This document shows, piece after piece, positions 14,012 through 21,526 of a DNA stretch of 22,981 nt (position 1 is the stretch's first letter; each line of letters begins with the position of its first letter). This DNA is from JAQXGO01 sp045592445. GTDB lineage: Bacteria > Bacillota > Clostridia > UMGS1883 > UMGS1540. The notes under the pieces were generated by a model. The model was not told the origin of the DNA, did no database searches, and was given only the letters and a program-made list of their open reading frames with translations. The DNA is taken from the NCBI GenBank assembly GCA_045592445.1, contig JAZNUV010000019.1, forward strand, positions 1 to 22,981, given 5' to 3'. The position numbers were made by a program, and so were the translations under genes.

Positions 14012-14956
14012 TTACGCGTTTTTCTTCTGAATGGTGTCAAGTGCCTTCTGTGCAATATTTTCAGCCGTAAGACCAAACTTCTCAAGAAGTGCTGCGGGCT
14101 TACCGCTCTTACCGAAGGTATCCATCATGCCGACACGCGTCATGGGAACGGGCATATTTTCTGCCAATACTTCCGCAACGGCGCCGCCGAGACCGCCGAT
14201 AATGCTATGTTCTTCCGCCGTTACAACTGCGCCTGTTTTCTTCGCGCTCTTTGCGAGAAGCTCTGCGTCGATCGGCTTTATGGTATGAATGTCAATAATC
14301 TCTGCAGAAATTCCCTTTGCAGCAAGGATTTTACCTGCTTCGATGGCTTCCTGCACCATAAGACCGGTTGCAACAATGGTAACGTCCTTTCCTTCGGAAA
14401 GCACAATGCCTTTTCCGAGCTCGAACTTATATGTTGCCGCATCATAAATGTGCGGAACAGACAGACGGCCGAAGCGGAGGTAGAAAGGACCATCATTTTC
14501 GAGTGCTGCCTTTACAGCTGCGCGGGATTCCGTTGCATCGGCAGGGCTTATAATCGTCATGCCGGGCAGTGTGCGCATAATCGCCATATCTGCAACAGAC
14601 TGATGAGTAGGCCCGTCCTCACCGACGGAGATGCCTGCATGCGTTGCACCAATTTTAACATTTAAGTGCGGATATGCAATGGAGTTTCTGATTTGTTCAA
14701 AAGCTCTGCCCGATGCAAACACCGCAAAGGAGCTTGCGAAAACAGTTTTGCCTGCTGCGGCAAGACCTGCTGCCGTTGTCATCATATTTGCTTCTGCAAT
14801 ACCCATATTGAAAAAGCGTTCGGGGAATATCTTTTTAAAGCTATCTGTTTTGGTGGACTTGGAAAGGTCAGCATCCAAAACTACAAAATCATATTGTGCG
14901 CCGAATTCGGCAAGCGCCTCACCGTACGCTTCTCTTGTTGCTTTTTTCTCACTCAT
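14012..14956 (-). CDS. Transketolase, C-terminal subunit (PP-Pyr and C-terminal domains)
   Basis: This 314-residue subunit carries the pyrimidine-binding and C-terminal domains of a split transketolase. Transketolase moves two-carbon units between sugar phosphates in the non-oxidative pentose phosphate pathway. FFNMGIAEANM (48-58) includes E55, the position that activates thiamine diphosphate. VGEDGPTHQSVADMAIMRTLPGMTII (about 112-137) is characteristic of transketolase-type enzymes. The start overlaps the end of the N-terminal subunit gene by 8 bases, so the two are translated together, and the active enzyme should be a heteromer. A 1-deoxyxylulose-5-phosphate synthase was considered, but that protein is a single chain. 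The gene is intact, and two hairpins follow it. Confidence 0.94.
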   Translation of the reverse strand: MSEKKATREAYGEALAEFGAQYDFVVLDADLSKSTKTDSFKKIFPERFFNMGIAEANMMTTAAGLAAAGKTVFASSFAVFASGRAFEQIRNSIAYPHLNVKIGATHAGISVGEDGPTHQSVADMAIMRTLPGMTIISPADATESRAAVKAALENDGPFYLRFGRLSVPHIYDAATYKFELGKGIVLSEGKDVTIVATGLMVQEAIEAGKILAAKGISAEIIDIHTIKPIDAELLAKSAKKTGAVVTAEEHSIIGGLGGAVAEVLAENMPVPMTRVGMMDTFGKSGKPAALLEKFGLTAENIAQKALDTIQKKNA

Positions 14957-15782
14957 TCGAATTACCCTCCAATTCCTTCATCGCTAATGCGTATTCTTCA
15001 TCATTCGGTGCCTTACCGTGCCAGCCTGCCTGATTTTCCATAAAGGAAACGCCCTTGCCCTTGATGCTCTTTGCCAAAATCATTGTCGGCTGTCCTTTTG
15101 TGGCTTTTGCTTCATTTACAGCATTTTCCAATGCGGTAAAGTCATGCGCGTCAACCTGGATAACGTGCCATCCAAACGCCTCAAACTTCTTATCAATGGG
15201 GGTTGGATTCATAACCTTGGTGATATCACCATCAATCTGCAGTCCGTTAAAGTCAACGATTGCAGTCAGATTATCGAGCTTATAGTGGGCGGCAAACATA
15301 GCGGCCTCCCAAACCTGGCCTTCCTGCAATTCGCCGTCACCCAAAACGGTGTATACGCGGTAATCCTTTTTGTCAATTTTCGCGGCGAGCGCCATGCCGT
15401 TTGCGGCACAAATGCCCTGCCCCAAAGAACCGCTTGACATGTCAACACCGGGGATTTTCTTCATGTCAGGGTGGCCTTCCAGGTAGCTATCTATGCTGCG
15501 GAGGCCCTTAATATCTTCTGCGGGGAAGTAGCCGCGCTCTGCAAGTGCAGCATAAAGTGCAGGTGCGCAATGACCTTTCGAAAGCACAAAACGGTCACGG
15601 TCAGGATTCTTCGGATTCTTCGGGTCAATATTCATTTCCTCAAAATAGAGGTATGCAAGTATGTCCGCAATCCCTAAAGAACCGCCAGGATGTCCTGCGC
15701 CGGCACTGTGCACCCCTGTTACAATGTGTTGACGGATTCGATTGGCTTTTTCCGCCAACAGTTTTTCCTTTGATTTTTCCAA
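14949..15782 (-). CDS. Transketolase, N-terminal subunit (thiamine diphosphate domain)
   Basis: The 277-residue subunit binds the diphosphate part of thiamine diphosphate and Mg2+. GAGHPGGSLG (28-37) is a hallmark, and the cofactor motif runs from GDGELQEGQVWEAA (148-161) to DFNG (177-180). RFVLSKGHCAPALYAAL (64-80) and HPDMKKIPGVDMSSGSLGQG (104-123) also match. The start is TTG at 15782, with AAAGGATGAG upstream; an ATG at 15792 lies within that site but is out of frame. Downstream the C-terminal subunit gene overlaps by 8 bases. Upstream, 57 bp separate it from the yitT-like gene on the same strand, including a small hairpin. It is probably part of the oadB-cysS-mrnC operon. Confidence 0.94.
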   Translation of the reverse strand: MEKSKEKLLAEKANRIRQHIVTGVHSAGAGHPGGSLGIADILAYLYFEEMNIDPKNPKNPDRDRFVLSKGHCAPALYAALAERGYFPAEDIKGLRSIDSYLEGHPDMKKIPGVDMSSGSLGQGICAANGMALAAKIDKKDYRVYTVLGDGELQEGQVWEAAMFAAHYKLDNLTAIVDFNGLQIDGDITKVMNPTPIDKKFEAFGWHVIQVDAHDFTALENAVNEAKATKGQPTMILAKSIKGKGVSFMENQAGWHGKAPNDEEYALAMKELEGNSNE

Positions 15783-15815
15783 GTTTTCTCATCCTTTCAA
15801 AAAACTTATTTTCAA

Positions 15816-15831
15816 ACACGGTCCCCCGTGT
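15816..15831 (-). terminator. Weak hairpin between the YitT-family gene and transketolase
   Basis: ACACGG (15816-15821) and CCGTGT (15826-15831) enclose four bases. On the minus strand the sequence then runs TTGAAAATAAG and later TTTTTT. The stem has only six pairs, so at best it is a weak attenuator between yitT and the tkt genes. Confidence 0.3.
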
Positions 15832-15839
15832 GATTTGAC

Positions 15840-16712
15840 TTATCCATGCAGCGGCGTAAAGCCTTCGCCCGAAACCTCACGCGCATCACTCAGAATTACA
15901 AACGCGCGCGGGTCAATTTCGCGGATAATTTTTTTAATGTGTGCCATATTGTACCGATACATCGTACATAAAAGCACGTTGCGCCCAACACCCGTATACA
16001 TGCCTGTGCCGCGCAAAAGCGTGACGCCGCGCCCTGTTTCCTCCATAATGCGTGCGGCGATGGCATCGCTTTGGTCGGTGATAATAAACGTCACCTTTGC
16101 CGCCTGCCCGCCCTCTGAAAGCGTATCAATCATGCGGCTGCATAAAAACATGCCGATTAAAGCGTATAAGCTAAGATGAATACTGCCATATACGAAACTT
16201 TGTACGGCGATAATCACAAGGTCAAAGCATAAAATGGCGCGGCCGAGTTTTATGGTGGGATGTTTGCGGCGAATCAGCCAGCCCGCAATATCCGTTCCAC
16301 CCGAAGAACCGCCCGCGTAAAGAACGAGCCCGTACCCCGTTCCCAATATAATGCCGCCGAATATGGCGCAAAGGAGCGGGTCCTCCCCGATGCCAAGCAC
16401 CGAAGAATCGAGGTTTGCCAAAAGGTCTATAAATATCGTACAAAGAGATGTACCCAGCAGGCTTTTTACAAAAAACTCACGGTCAAGGCGAAGCCCTGCC
16501 AAAAAAAGAGGGACATTGATTATGGCATACCAGATACCGACGGAAAGCGGCAATGCACTATTGAGCATCGCCGAGGCGCTGGTAATACCGCCCGGCGCAA
16601 TATGGTACGGGAGCAGGAAAAAATCCAGCGCAAACGAGGCTAAAAACGCGCCGACTACTATCGTAAAAAAGCTTATACCATACTTTTTTATAAAGCCTTC
16701 AGATTTCGCCAT
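15840..16712 (-). CDS. YitT-family membrane protein with C-terminal DUF2179 domain
   Basis: The 290-residue protein has about five hydrophobic segments between residues 10 and 205 (TIVVGAFLASFALDFFLLPY, GIWYAIINVPLFLAGL, PLLCAIFGGIILGTGYGLVLYAG, AILCFDLVIIAVQSFVYGS, LSLYALIGMFLC) and the family hallmark GGSSGGTDIAGWLI near 135. The last 80 residues (FIITDQSDAIAARIMEETGRGVTLLRGTGMYTG) form a small cytoplasmic domain of the DUF2179 type. Function in the family is unclear; transport is suspected. The start is the ATG at 16712, or a TTG at 16724; both overlap the end of mrnC, so coupling is likely and neither has an ideally spaced ribosome-binding site. The gene lies within the cysS-mrnC-tkt run and its product is in the cytoplasmic membrane. 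Confidence 0.9.
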   Translation of the reverse strand: MAKSEGFIKKYGISFFTIVVGAFLASFALDFFLLPYHIAPGGITSASAMLNSALPLSVGIWYAIINVPLFLAGLRLDREFFVKSLLGTSLCTIFIDLLANLDSSVLGIGEDPLLCAIFGGIILGTGYGLVLYAGGSSGGTDIAGWLIRRKHPTIKLGRAILCFDLVIIAVQSFVYGSIHLSLYALIGMFLCSRMIDTLSEGGQAAKVTFIITDQSDAIAARIMEETGRGVTLLRGTGMYTGVGRNVLLCTMYRYNMAHIKKIIREIDPRAFVILSDAREVSGEGFTPLHG

Positions 16713-17082
16713 AGAGATAATCAAACACCTTTCCCATCAGAAATTCCAGTCGCTCAGACTGCCCGGTTGTATGGAGAAAGCCTACCAATGCCTCAAGCCC
16801 CGTGGCATGGCGGTAATGCACCACATCCGCATTTTTCGGTACGGTGGCAGATTTTGCATTCCTGCCCCATTTAAAAATATGTGTTTCTTCCTCCGTCAAA
16901 ATCGGCAGAAGCATCTGTGCGGCACGAAACTGCGCATCCGCGCAGACCATGCGGGAGGCAGTGCGGTGCAAAGCGCCGACATGGGCGGCAGATGTAACGG
17001 CAAGGCGATGGCGAATGTAAAGACTATAAACCGCATCCCCAACAAAAGCCATATTTAAAGGATTTTCTATGCTCTGTGCCAT
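16699..17082 (-). CDS. mrnC: Mini-ribonuclease III
   Basis: MrnC is a compact RNase III-like dimer without the dsRNA-binding domain; in Bacillus subtilis it trims the ends of 23S rRNA precursor. The 127 residues are typical. The catalytic stretch NMAFVGDAVYSLYIR carries D16, and a second acidic site is E97 in HATGLEALVGFLH. KWGRNAKSATVPKNADVVHYRHATGLEALVG is the family signature region. It overlaps the cysS end by 16 bases and the downstream yitT-like gene by 14 (from the ATG), which fits the common cysS-mrnC arrangement in Firmicutes. Confidence 0.95.
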   Translation of the reverse strand: MAQSIENPLNMAFVGDAVYSLYIRHRLAVTSAAHVGALHRTASRMVCADAQFRAAQMLLPILTEEETHIFKWGRNAKSATVPKNADVVHYRHATGLEALVGFLHTTGQSERLEFLMGKVFDYLYGEI

Positions 17083-18440
17083 TTTACACCCTCACGCGTA
17101 TCTTCCAATATAATGCCCTTATCGCGCAGCGTATCGCGGATTTCATCCGCAAGAGCAAAGTTTTTATCCCGCCGTGCGGCCTGTCTTTTTTCGATGAGCG
17201 CGTCGATTTCCGCGTCAACTTCATTCTCCTGCTTTTTCTGCAAAAGACCGAGAACGCCTGAAAGTTCCATAAAAACAGAAAGGCAAGTGCCCGCACTCTC
17301 GGTTTCACCGCCATCTAAAAGCACATTGATGGCACGCGCCATTTCAAAGAGTGCTGCAATCGCGTCGGCGGTATTCAAATCGTCATCCATCGCATCTAAA
17401 AAGCGCGCTTTCTTTTCTTCGATGACGGCAGGCAGTGCTCCCATGCCCTTTTCACTTTCTTCCAAACGGTCACGCACGGCGTAAAGACGTGCAAGCCCTG
17501 TTTTGGCAGCGTTCAAAAGCTCGTCAGAAAAATTTATGGGACTGCGATAATGTGCGGAAAGCATGAAAAAGCGAATCACCTCATGGTCATACTTTTTTGC
17601 AATATCACGCACAGTAAAGAAATTGCCCTTTGATTTGGACATTTTCACATTGTCAATATTGATATAGCCGTTATGGAGCCAGTAGCGGGCAAACGGTGCC
17701 CCGTCATGCGCGCACTCACTCTGTGCAATTTCATTCTCATGGTGCGGGAAGATTAAATCCTTGCCGCCGCTATGAATATCAATGGTTTCGCCAAGGTATC
17801 TGCCCGCCATGGCAGAACATTCAATATGCCAGCCGGGGCGCCCCATTCCCCAGGGACTTTCCCACGCAATTTCCGTTTCGGTTTTGCGTTTTTTCCAAAG
17901 TGCGAAATCAAGCGGGTCTTTTTTACGCTCGTCAATTTCAATACGGGCACCGCTTTCCAAATCCTCGATGGGTTGGTGACTGAGTTTGCCGTATTCTTTA
18001 AAGGATTTGGTGGAAAAATAAACATCCCCGTCCACCTCGTAGGCATAGCCTTTTTCAATCAGGCTTTCGCATAGTGCAATAATTGCATCAATATTTTCCG
18101 TAGCGCGCGGATGCACACTGGCTTTCTCGATGCCGAGCGCCGCCGCGTCCTCAAAATAGGCTTGAATATATTTTTCAGCAATTTCGGGCACGGTGGAATT
18201 TTCCTCCGCGGCGCGATTGATCAGTTTATCGTCTACATCCGTGAAGTTTTGCACAAACGTAACGTCATAGCCGCGATATGCAAGGTAACGGCGAAGCGTA
18301 TCAAACACAATGAACGGACGCGCATTTCCAATATGGAAAAAATTGTAGACCGTAGGTCCGCACGAGTACATTTTCACCTTACCCGGGGAAAGCGGCACAA
18401 ATTCTTCTTTCTGGCGCGTCATAGTATTATAAAGCTTCAT
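17067..18440 (-). CDS. cysS: Cysteinyl-tRNA synthetase
   Basis: This class I synthetase charges tRNA-Cys with cysteine. The 457 residues fit the family. CGPTVYNFFHIGNAR (27-41) includes the HIGH-like motif HIGN at 36-39. The zinc ligands are in the expected places: C27, C208 (HIECSAMA), H233 and E237 (FPHHENEIAQSEC). KMSKS is at 266-270. The ATG at 18440 follows 18 bp after the oadB stop; AGAAAGGA lies about 11 bp upstream. A three-codon ORF (ATG CTT TTA TGA) sits between that site and cysS, its stop overlapping the cysS ATG as ATGA. No T-box leader was seen, as expected for a gene inside an operon. Confidence 0.97.
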   Translation of the reverse strand: MKLYNTMTRQKEEFVPLSPGKVKMYSCGPTVYNFFHIGNARPFIVFDTLRRYLAYRGYDVTFVQNFTDVDDKLINRAAEENSTVPEIAEKYIQAYFEDAAALGIEKASVHPRATENIDAIIALCESLIEKGYAYEVDGDVYFSTKSFKEYGKLSHQPIEDLESGARIEIDERKKDPLDFALWKKRKTETEIAWESPWGMGRPGWHIECSAMAGRYLGETIDIHSGGKDLIFPHHENEIAQSECAHDGAPFARYWLHNGYINIDNVKMSKSKGNFFTVRDIAKKYDHEVIRFFMLSAHYRSPINFSDELLNAAKTGLARLYAVRDRLEESEKGMGALPAVIEEKKARFLDAMDDDLNTADAIAALFEMARAINVLLDGGETESAGTCLSVFMELSGVLGLLQKKQENEVDAEIDALIEKRQAARRDKNFALADEIRDTLRDKGIILEDTREGVKWHRA

Positions 18441-18458
18441 AAAAGCATACGTCCTTTC

Positions 18459-19580
18459 TTATAAGAGGGGCTGTACGAGGTTTATGATGAGTCCGCCTGC
18501 GATTACGGATGCCACCTGCCCTGCAACGTTTGCGCTGGCAGCGTGCATCAGGAGGAAGTTTTGCGGATCCTCCTGCAGACCCATTTTATGAATGACGCGG
18601 GAGGACATGGGGAATGCCGAAATGCCTGCCGCACCAACCATGGGATTGATTTTGCGTTTGGAGAAAAGGTTTAAGAATTTTGCGAACAAAACACCGCCGA
18701 CGGTATCAAAGATAAACGCCACAAGGCCGAGTGCCAAAATGAGAAGCGTTTCGCCGCTGAGGAAAGAGGCGGCCTGCAATTTTGTGGCAACGGTGATGCC
18801 TAAAAGAAGTGTTACAAAGTTTGCAAGCTCCTTCTGTGCGCTTTCGGATAAAAGGTTTAAAACTCCGCATTCGCGGATTAAGTTACCGAACATTAAGAAC
18901 CCGACCAGAGCGACTGATTTCGGGGCAAAAAGGCCTGCAATAATCGTAATTACAATCGGGAACAGAATTTTAGCCGTTTTGGAAACAGGCTTGCCGCTTT
19001 TTGCATCCATGCGAATGAGACGTTCCTTTTTTGTTGTGATGGCACGGATAACCACAGGCTGAATAATCGGCACAAGTGCCATGTAGGAGTATGCCGCAAT
19101 GATAATCGCGCCCGTGTAGTTTGAGTTAAAAAACTGTGCAACAAATATGGAAGTAGGGCCGTCTGCCGCACCGATAATACCAATGGAGGCAGCGTCACGG
19201 ATTTCAAAGCCGAAAAGCGTAGCCATTGCAAAGGTAAAGAATATACCAAACTGTGCCGCGGCACCAAAGAGGAGCATCTTTGGGTTTGACAAAAGGGGTG
19301 AGAAGTCAATCATCGCACCAATGCCGATAAAGAGGAGAAGCGGAAACAATTCATTCGCAACACCCGCCCCAAAGAGAATATCTAAAACACCATGCTCCGC
19401 ACCCTGCGTAATGGCGCCCGACAAGGGAAGGTTTACCAAAATAGCACCAAACCCCATCGGAAGGAGCAGTGTGGGTTCCATATCTTTTTTAATTGCAAGA
19501 TAGATAAGAATGCCGCCGATGCACCACATAATGACCATGGCGGGCGTTAAATTTAATAGGTTTTCGTAGATGGCTTGCAT
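18459..19580 (-). CDS. Sodium ion-translocating decarboxylase, beta subunit
   Basis: This 373-residue integral membrane protein resembles OadB/MmdB/GcdB, the subunit that couples decarboxylation of a biotin-bound carboxyl group to Na+ export. About nine to eleven hydrophobic segments are visible. Motifs typical of the family are FIGIGAMIDFSPLL near 90, IGIIGAADGPTSIFVAQFF near 133, with the conserved Asp used in Na+ transport, and NPMVGAAGISAFPMSSRV near 315, with LMHAASANVAGQVASVIAGG near the end. No alpha (carboxyltransferase), gamma or biotin-carrier subunit lies in the window. The gene has its own promoter at 19632-19660, AAAGGA before the ATG, and is 18 bp upstream of cysS, probably heading that operon. 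Which decarboxylase it serves (oxaloacetate, methylmalonyl-CoA, glutaconyl-CoA) cannot be told. Confidence 0.93.
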   Translation of the reverse strand: MQAIYENLLNLTPAMVIMWCIGGILIYLAIKKDMEPTLLLPMGFGAILVNLPLSGAITQGAEHGVLDILFGAGVANELFPLLLFIGIGAMIDFSPLLSNPKMLLFGAAAQFGIFFTFAMATLFGFEIRDAASIGIIGAADGPTSIFVAQFFNSNYTGAIIIAAYSYMALVPIIQPVVIRAITTKKERLIRMDAKSGKPVSKTAKILFPIVITIIAGLFAPKSVALVGFLMFGNLIRECGVLNLLSESAQKELANFVTLLLGITVATKLQAASFLSGETLLILALGLVAFIFDTVGGVLFAKFLNLFSKRKINPMVGAAGISAFPMSSRVIHKMGLQEDPQNFLLMHAASANVAGQVASVIAGGLIINLVQPLL

Positions 19581-19631
19581 AATTTTGTTCCTTTCTTTAT
19601 CACAAATGTAATCACATTCCTACAAGCATAC

Positions 19632-19660
19632 ATTTTACCATAAATCCAAAGAAAAGTCAA
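19632..19660 (-). promoter_or_regulatory. SigA-type promoter of the oadB-cysS operon
   Basis: On the minus strand TTGACT (19660-19655) and TAAAAT (19637-19632) are separated by 17 bp. The oadB ATG is about 51 bp downstream. Between them the plus-strand sequence holds two ATCACA words near 19599-19615, which might be an operator. Confidence 0.75.
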
Positions 19661-19741
19661 CGATTTTTTGCACAAGAATAAAAGCGGGAAAAAGTCGCAT
19701 AATAAAAGAAAAAAATCCAACTGCAAAAGAAAGGAAAAAGC

Positions 19742-20308
19742 ATGAAAAAACTGTTTTTTATATGGATTTTGTGTGCACTCGTCGGGTGCGGCGTGAGGGA
19801 TGAAACTGCAAAAATACCGCCCTCTGCCTCGCCCGAGACAACAGGGGCCCCTGTTGCCGCAGGCACCTTTGTGACAACGATACTCGATACGGACGCGGGG
19901 CGCGTTCGCAACCTTGAGCTTTGTGCATCTGTTTTGGAAGGCGTTACGGTTCCGGCGGGTGGCACCTTTTCCTTTAACGATACCATCGGGCAACGCACAG
20001 CGGAAAAAGGCTATGAGGAAGCCAAAATTTTAGTGGACGGGCACCCCGACTCCGCTGTGGGCGGCGGCATCTGCCAAATTAGCAGCACCCTTTACAATGC
20101 CGCACTGGATGCGGGTATGGAAATTTTAGAGCGGCACAGTCACACAAATGAAGTGCATTATGTGGAAATCGGGCAGGACGCCGCCGTCAGCTACGGCACG
20201 CAGGATTTTCGATTCCGAAACCCACTTGATTCCCCGATACGCATATCCGTTGTTGTAGAAAATACACAAGTAAAAGCAGTAATATACAAAAATGTAACCA
20301 AACTGTAA
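19742..20308 (+). CDS. VanW-domain lipoprotein
   Basis: The 188-residue protein begins with a lipoprotein signal: MKKLFFIWILCALVGC with a lipobox (LVGC, residues 13-16) and lipidated C16, then a Thr/Pro/Ala-rich linker to about residue 45. The rest is one VanW domain: VPAGGTFSFNDTIGQRTAEKGYEEA (about 71-95), VGGGICQISSTLYNAALDAGM (about 105-125), HSHTNEVHYVEIGQDAAVSYGTQDFRFRN (about 132-160). VanW-domain proteins are found next to vancomycin-resistance genes and in spore and cell-surface contexts, but the biochemical role is unknown. No vanHAX genes are present, so there is no basis for a resistance call. GAAAGGAAAAAG precedes the ATG. It is smaller than most family members, being the domain and anchor only. 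Confidence 0.92.
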   Translation: MKKLFFIWILCALVGCGVRDETAKIPPSASPETTGAPVAAGTFVTTILDTDAGRVRNLELCASVLEGVTVPAGGTFSFNDTIGQRTAEKGYEEAKILVDGHPDSAVGGGICQISSTLYNAALDAGMEILERHSHTNEVHYVEIGQDAAVSYGTQDFRFRNPLDSPIRISVVVENTQVKAVIYKNVTKL

Positions 20309-20320
20309 TGGTAAAAAGCA

Positions 20321-20340
20321 CGAAATTTCAACGAATTTCG
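20321..20340 (+). terminator. Possible weak terminator after the VanW-domain gene
   Basis: CGAAATT (20321-20327) and AATTTCG (20334-20340) pair around six bases, followed by GCATTTTGCC. The stem is AT-rich and the T-run short, so termination is uncertain. Confidence 0.35.
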
Positions 20341-20360
20341 GCATTTTGCCCGAAAAACGA

Positions 20361-20389
20361 TTGACATAATTATGCTTTTATGGTATACT
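20361..20389 (+). promoter_or_regulatory. Strong SigA-type promoter of veg
   Basis: TTGACA (20361-20366) and TATACT (20384-20389) have a 17-bp spacer. The veg start codon follows 23 bp later. The veg promoter of Bacillus subtilis is also notably strong, which is consistent with this assignment. Confidence 0.85.
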
Positions 20390-20412
20390 CATATGCAAAG
20401 AGGTGTTTAAAG

Positions 20413-20670
20413 GTGATTGTACGACGTGATTTAGAACACATGAAGGCAACCCTTGACAACATTGTGGGACAGAGAATTCAGCTTACCCTAAGGCGTGGCA
20501 AAAGTCGGATTGTGACGAGGCGGGGTATAATCGAAAATACGTATCCCAGTATTTTTATCGTAAAACTTGAAGGCATGAAAAACGGACGCAGCGAAAGACG
20601 CATTTCGTATAGCTATGCGGATGTGTTGACGAAGGCGGTCGAGGTGTCTTTATGCGAGCAGGAAGCATAG
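20413..20670 (+). CDS. veg: Veg protein
   Basis: The 85-residue protein matches Veg over nearly its whole length: MIVRRDLEHMKATLDNIVGQ-like start, RIQLTLRRGKSRIVTRRGIIE, then TYPSIFIVKLEG and RRISYSYADVLTKAVEVSL. Veg is a short, very conserved Firmicutes protein with an SH3-like beta fold; in Bacillus subtilis it stimulates biofilm formation through effects on SinR, and its basic direct role is uncertain. The start is GTG at 20413 with AGAGGTG about 7 bp upstream. The upstream in-frame ATG at 20380 lies inside the promoter and is ruled out. A promoter and a terminator bracket the gene, so it is transcribed alone. Confidence 0.93.
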   Translation: MIVRRDLEHMKATLDNIVGQRIQLTLRRGKSRIVTRRGIIENTYPSIFIVKLEGMKNGRSERRISYSYADVLTKAVEVSLCEQEA

Positions 20671-20734
20671 GGCACGCCTTATCAAAGCGCGCACCGTAAA
20701 GCCTGCATTTTCTATGATTTTACACGAACAAAAA

Positions 20735-20784
20735 CGCACCCGATGCAGTATCCATCTTTAGCATCGGGTGCGCTTTGTTTTTTT
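20735..20784 (+). terminator. Rho-independent terminator of veg
   Basis: CGCACCCGATGC (20735-20746) pairs perfectly with GCATCGGGTGCG (20761-20772) over a 14-base loop, followed by CTTTGTTTTTTT. It begins 64 bp after the veg stop. Confidence 0.9.
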
Positions 20785-20794
20785 GTGCCTTTTC

Positions 20795-20823
20795 TTGACT
20801 TTTTTCCCTTTTTTTGCTATACT
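20795..20823 (+). promoter_or_regulatory. SigA-type promoter of the HD-domain gene
   Basis: TTGACT (20795-20800) and TATACT (20818-20823) are separated by 17 T-rich bases. The HD-gene ATG is 68 bp downstream. Confidence 0.78.
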
Positions 20824-20870
20824 GAAAACAGAAAATAAACCAAAAGAGAGGGAATACAACTTCTGTTTTC
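20824..20870 (+). promoter_or_regulatory. Inverted repeat at the start of the HD-gene leader
   Basis: GAAAACAGAA (20824-20833) and TTCTGTTTTC (20861-20870) are perfect 10-bp inverted arms 27 bases apart. The left arm directly abuts the -10 box and covers the predicted transcription start, and the right arm ends 10 bases before the AGGAGGG site. This is a candidate two-half-site operator or, if transcription starts early enough, a leader hairpin. Confidence 0.5.
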
Positions 20871-20891
20871 GCAAAAATAAAGGAGGGTATT

Positions 20892-21485
20892 ATGGATCAT
20901 AAAAAAGAGGAATTTCTTTCTATTTACAAAGAACAGATTCACCGCGAGGGCGCAGATAAGCTTTTAGACTATCTTTTGTCTCCCCAAAGTGACTTTTTTA
21001 CCGCCCCTGCAAGTACACGGTTTCACGGGGCGTATCAAGGCGGGCTTTGTGCGCATTCCGTCAATGTATATCATTGTCTTTCGGATTATCTTGCGCGCGA
21101 GCGCGTAAAAAACGAATATGCGCTTTCCGCCGATGCAGAATCAATCGCTATTGTTTCACTCCTGCATGATTTATGCAAAATCAACTGTTATAGGCCCGGC
21201 ACACGGAATGTAAAGGACAAAAACGGCGTATGGCAAACTGTTCCGACCTTTGAGTATGACGATACGCTTCCCTACGGGCACGGCGAAAAGTCCGTGTATA
21301 TCATCACAGGCTTTATGCGCCTTACGCGTGACGAGGCTTTTGCCATTCGCTACCACATGGGCTTTGCAGGCACAGAAGATGCACGCAATGTCGGCAATGC
21401 ATTTGAGAAATTTCCGCTTGCTTTTGCGCTGTCGACCGCAGACATGGAAGCGACCTACTTTATAGAAGGAAAAAAAGAACTTTAA
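20892..21485 (+). CDS. HD-domain protein (probable metal-dependent phosphohydrolase)
   Basis: The 197-residue cytoplasmic protein has the HD-superfamily residues in order: H55 in GGLCAHSVNVY, H92-D93 in SLLHDLCKINCY, and a distal D184 in STADMEATY. These would bind one or two metal ions. Further conserved-looking stretches are YDDTLPYGHGEKSVYII near 122 and RYHMGFAG near 153. The HD superfamily includes nucleotidases, (p)ppGpp hydrolases and cyclic-dinucleotide phosphodiesterases; which of these applies cannot be told, but the lack of a HD-GYP signature argues against a c-di-GMP enzyme. An AGGAGGG site sits 4 bp upstream of the ATG, giving very good translation signals. The gene has its own promoter and terminator, and a recombinase gene converges on it. 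Confidence 0.88.
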   Translation: MDHKKEEFLSIYKEQIHREGADKLLDYLLSPQSDFFTAPASTRFHGAYQGGLCAHSVNVYHCLSDYLARERVKNEYALSADAESIAIVSLLHDLCKINCYRPGTRNVKDKNGVWQTVPTFEYDDTLPYGHGEKSVYIITGFMRLTRDEAFAIRYHMGFAGTEDARNVGNAFEKFPLAFALSTADMEATYFIEGKKEL

Positions 21486-21514
21486 AAAAAAACACCCCCC
21501 GGGGTGTTTTTTTT
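21484..21514. terminator. Bidirectional terminator between the HD gene and the recombinase
   Basis: A run of A, then CACCCC, CC, GGGGTG and a run of eight T form a symmetric A-run/stem/T-run element. It works as a terminator read in either direction. A second small hairpin, AACCC-GAAA-GGGTT (21515-21528), lies directly beside it at the recombinase stop codon. Confidence 0.85.
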
Positions 21515-21526
21515 AACCCGAAAGGG

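Noticed and set aside
13991..14665. 224-codon open frame on the plus strand
   Set aside because: It lies opposite tktC, with Cys- and His-rich non-protein-like composition and no start signals.
16351..17058. 235-codon open frame on the plus strand
   Set aside because: It crosses the antisense of two well-supported genes (the YitT-family gene and mrnC), which no real gene would be expected to do.
19742..20308. VanW-domain gene as vancomycin resistance
   Set aside because: No vanH, vanA/B-type ligase, vanX or VanRS genes are present. VanW domains are widespread in Clostridia outside resistance clusters.
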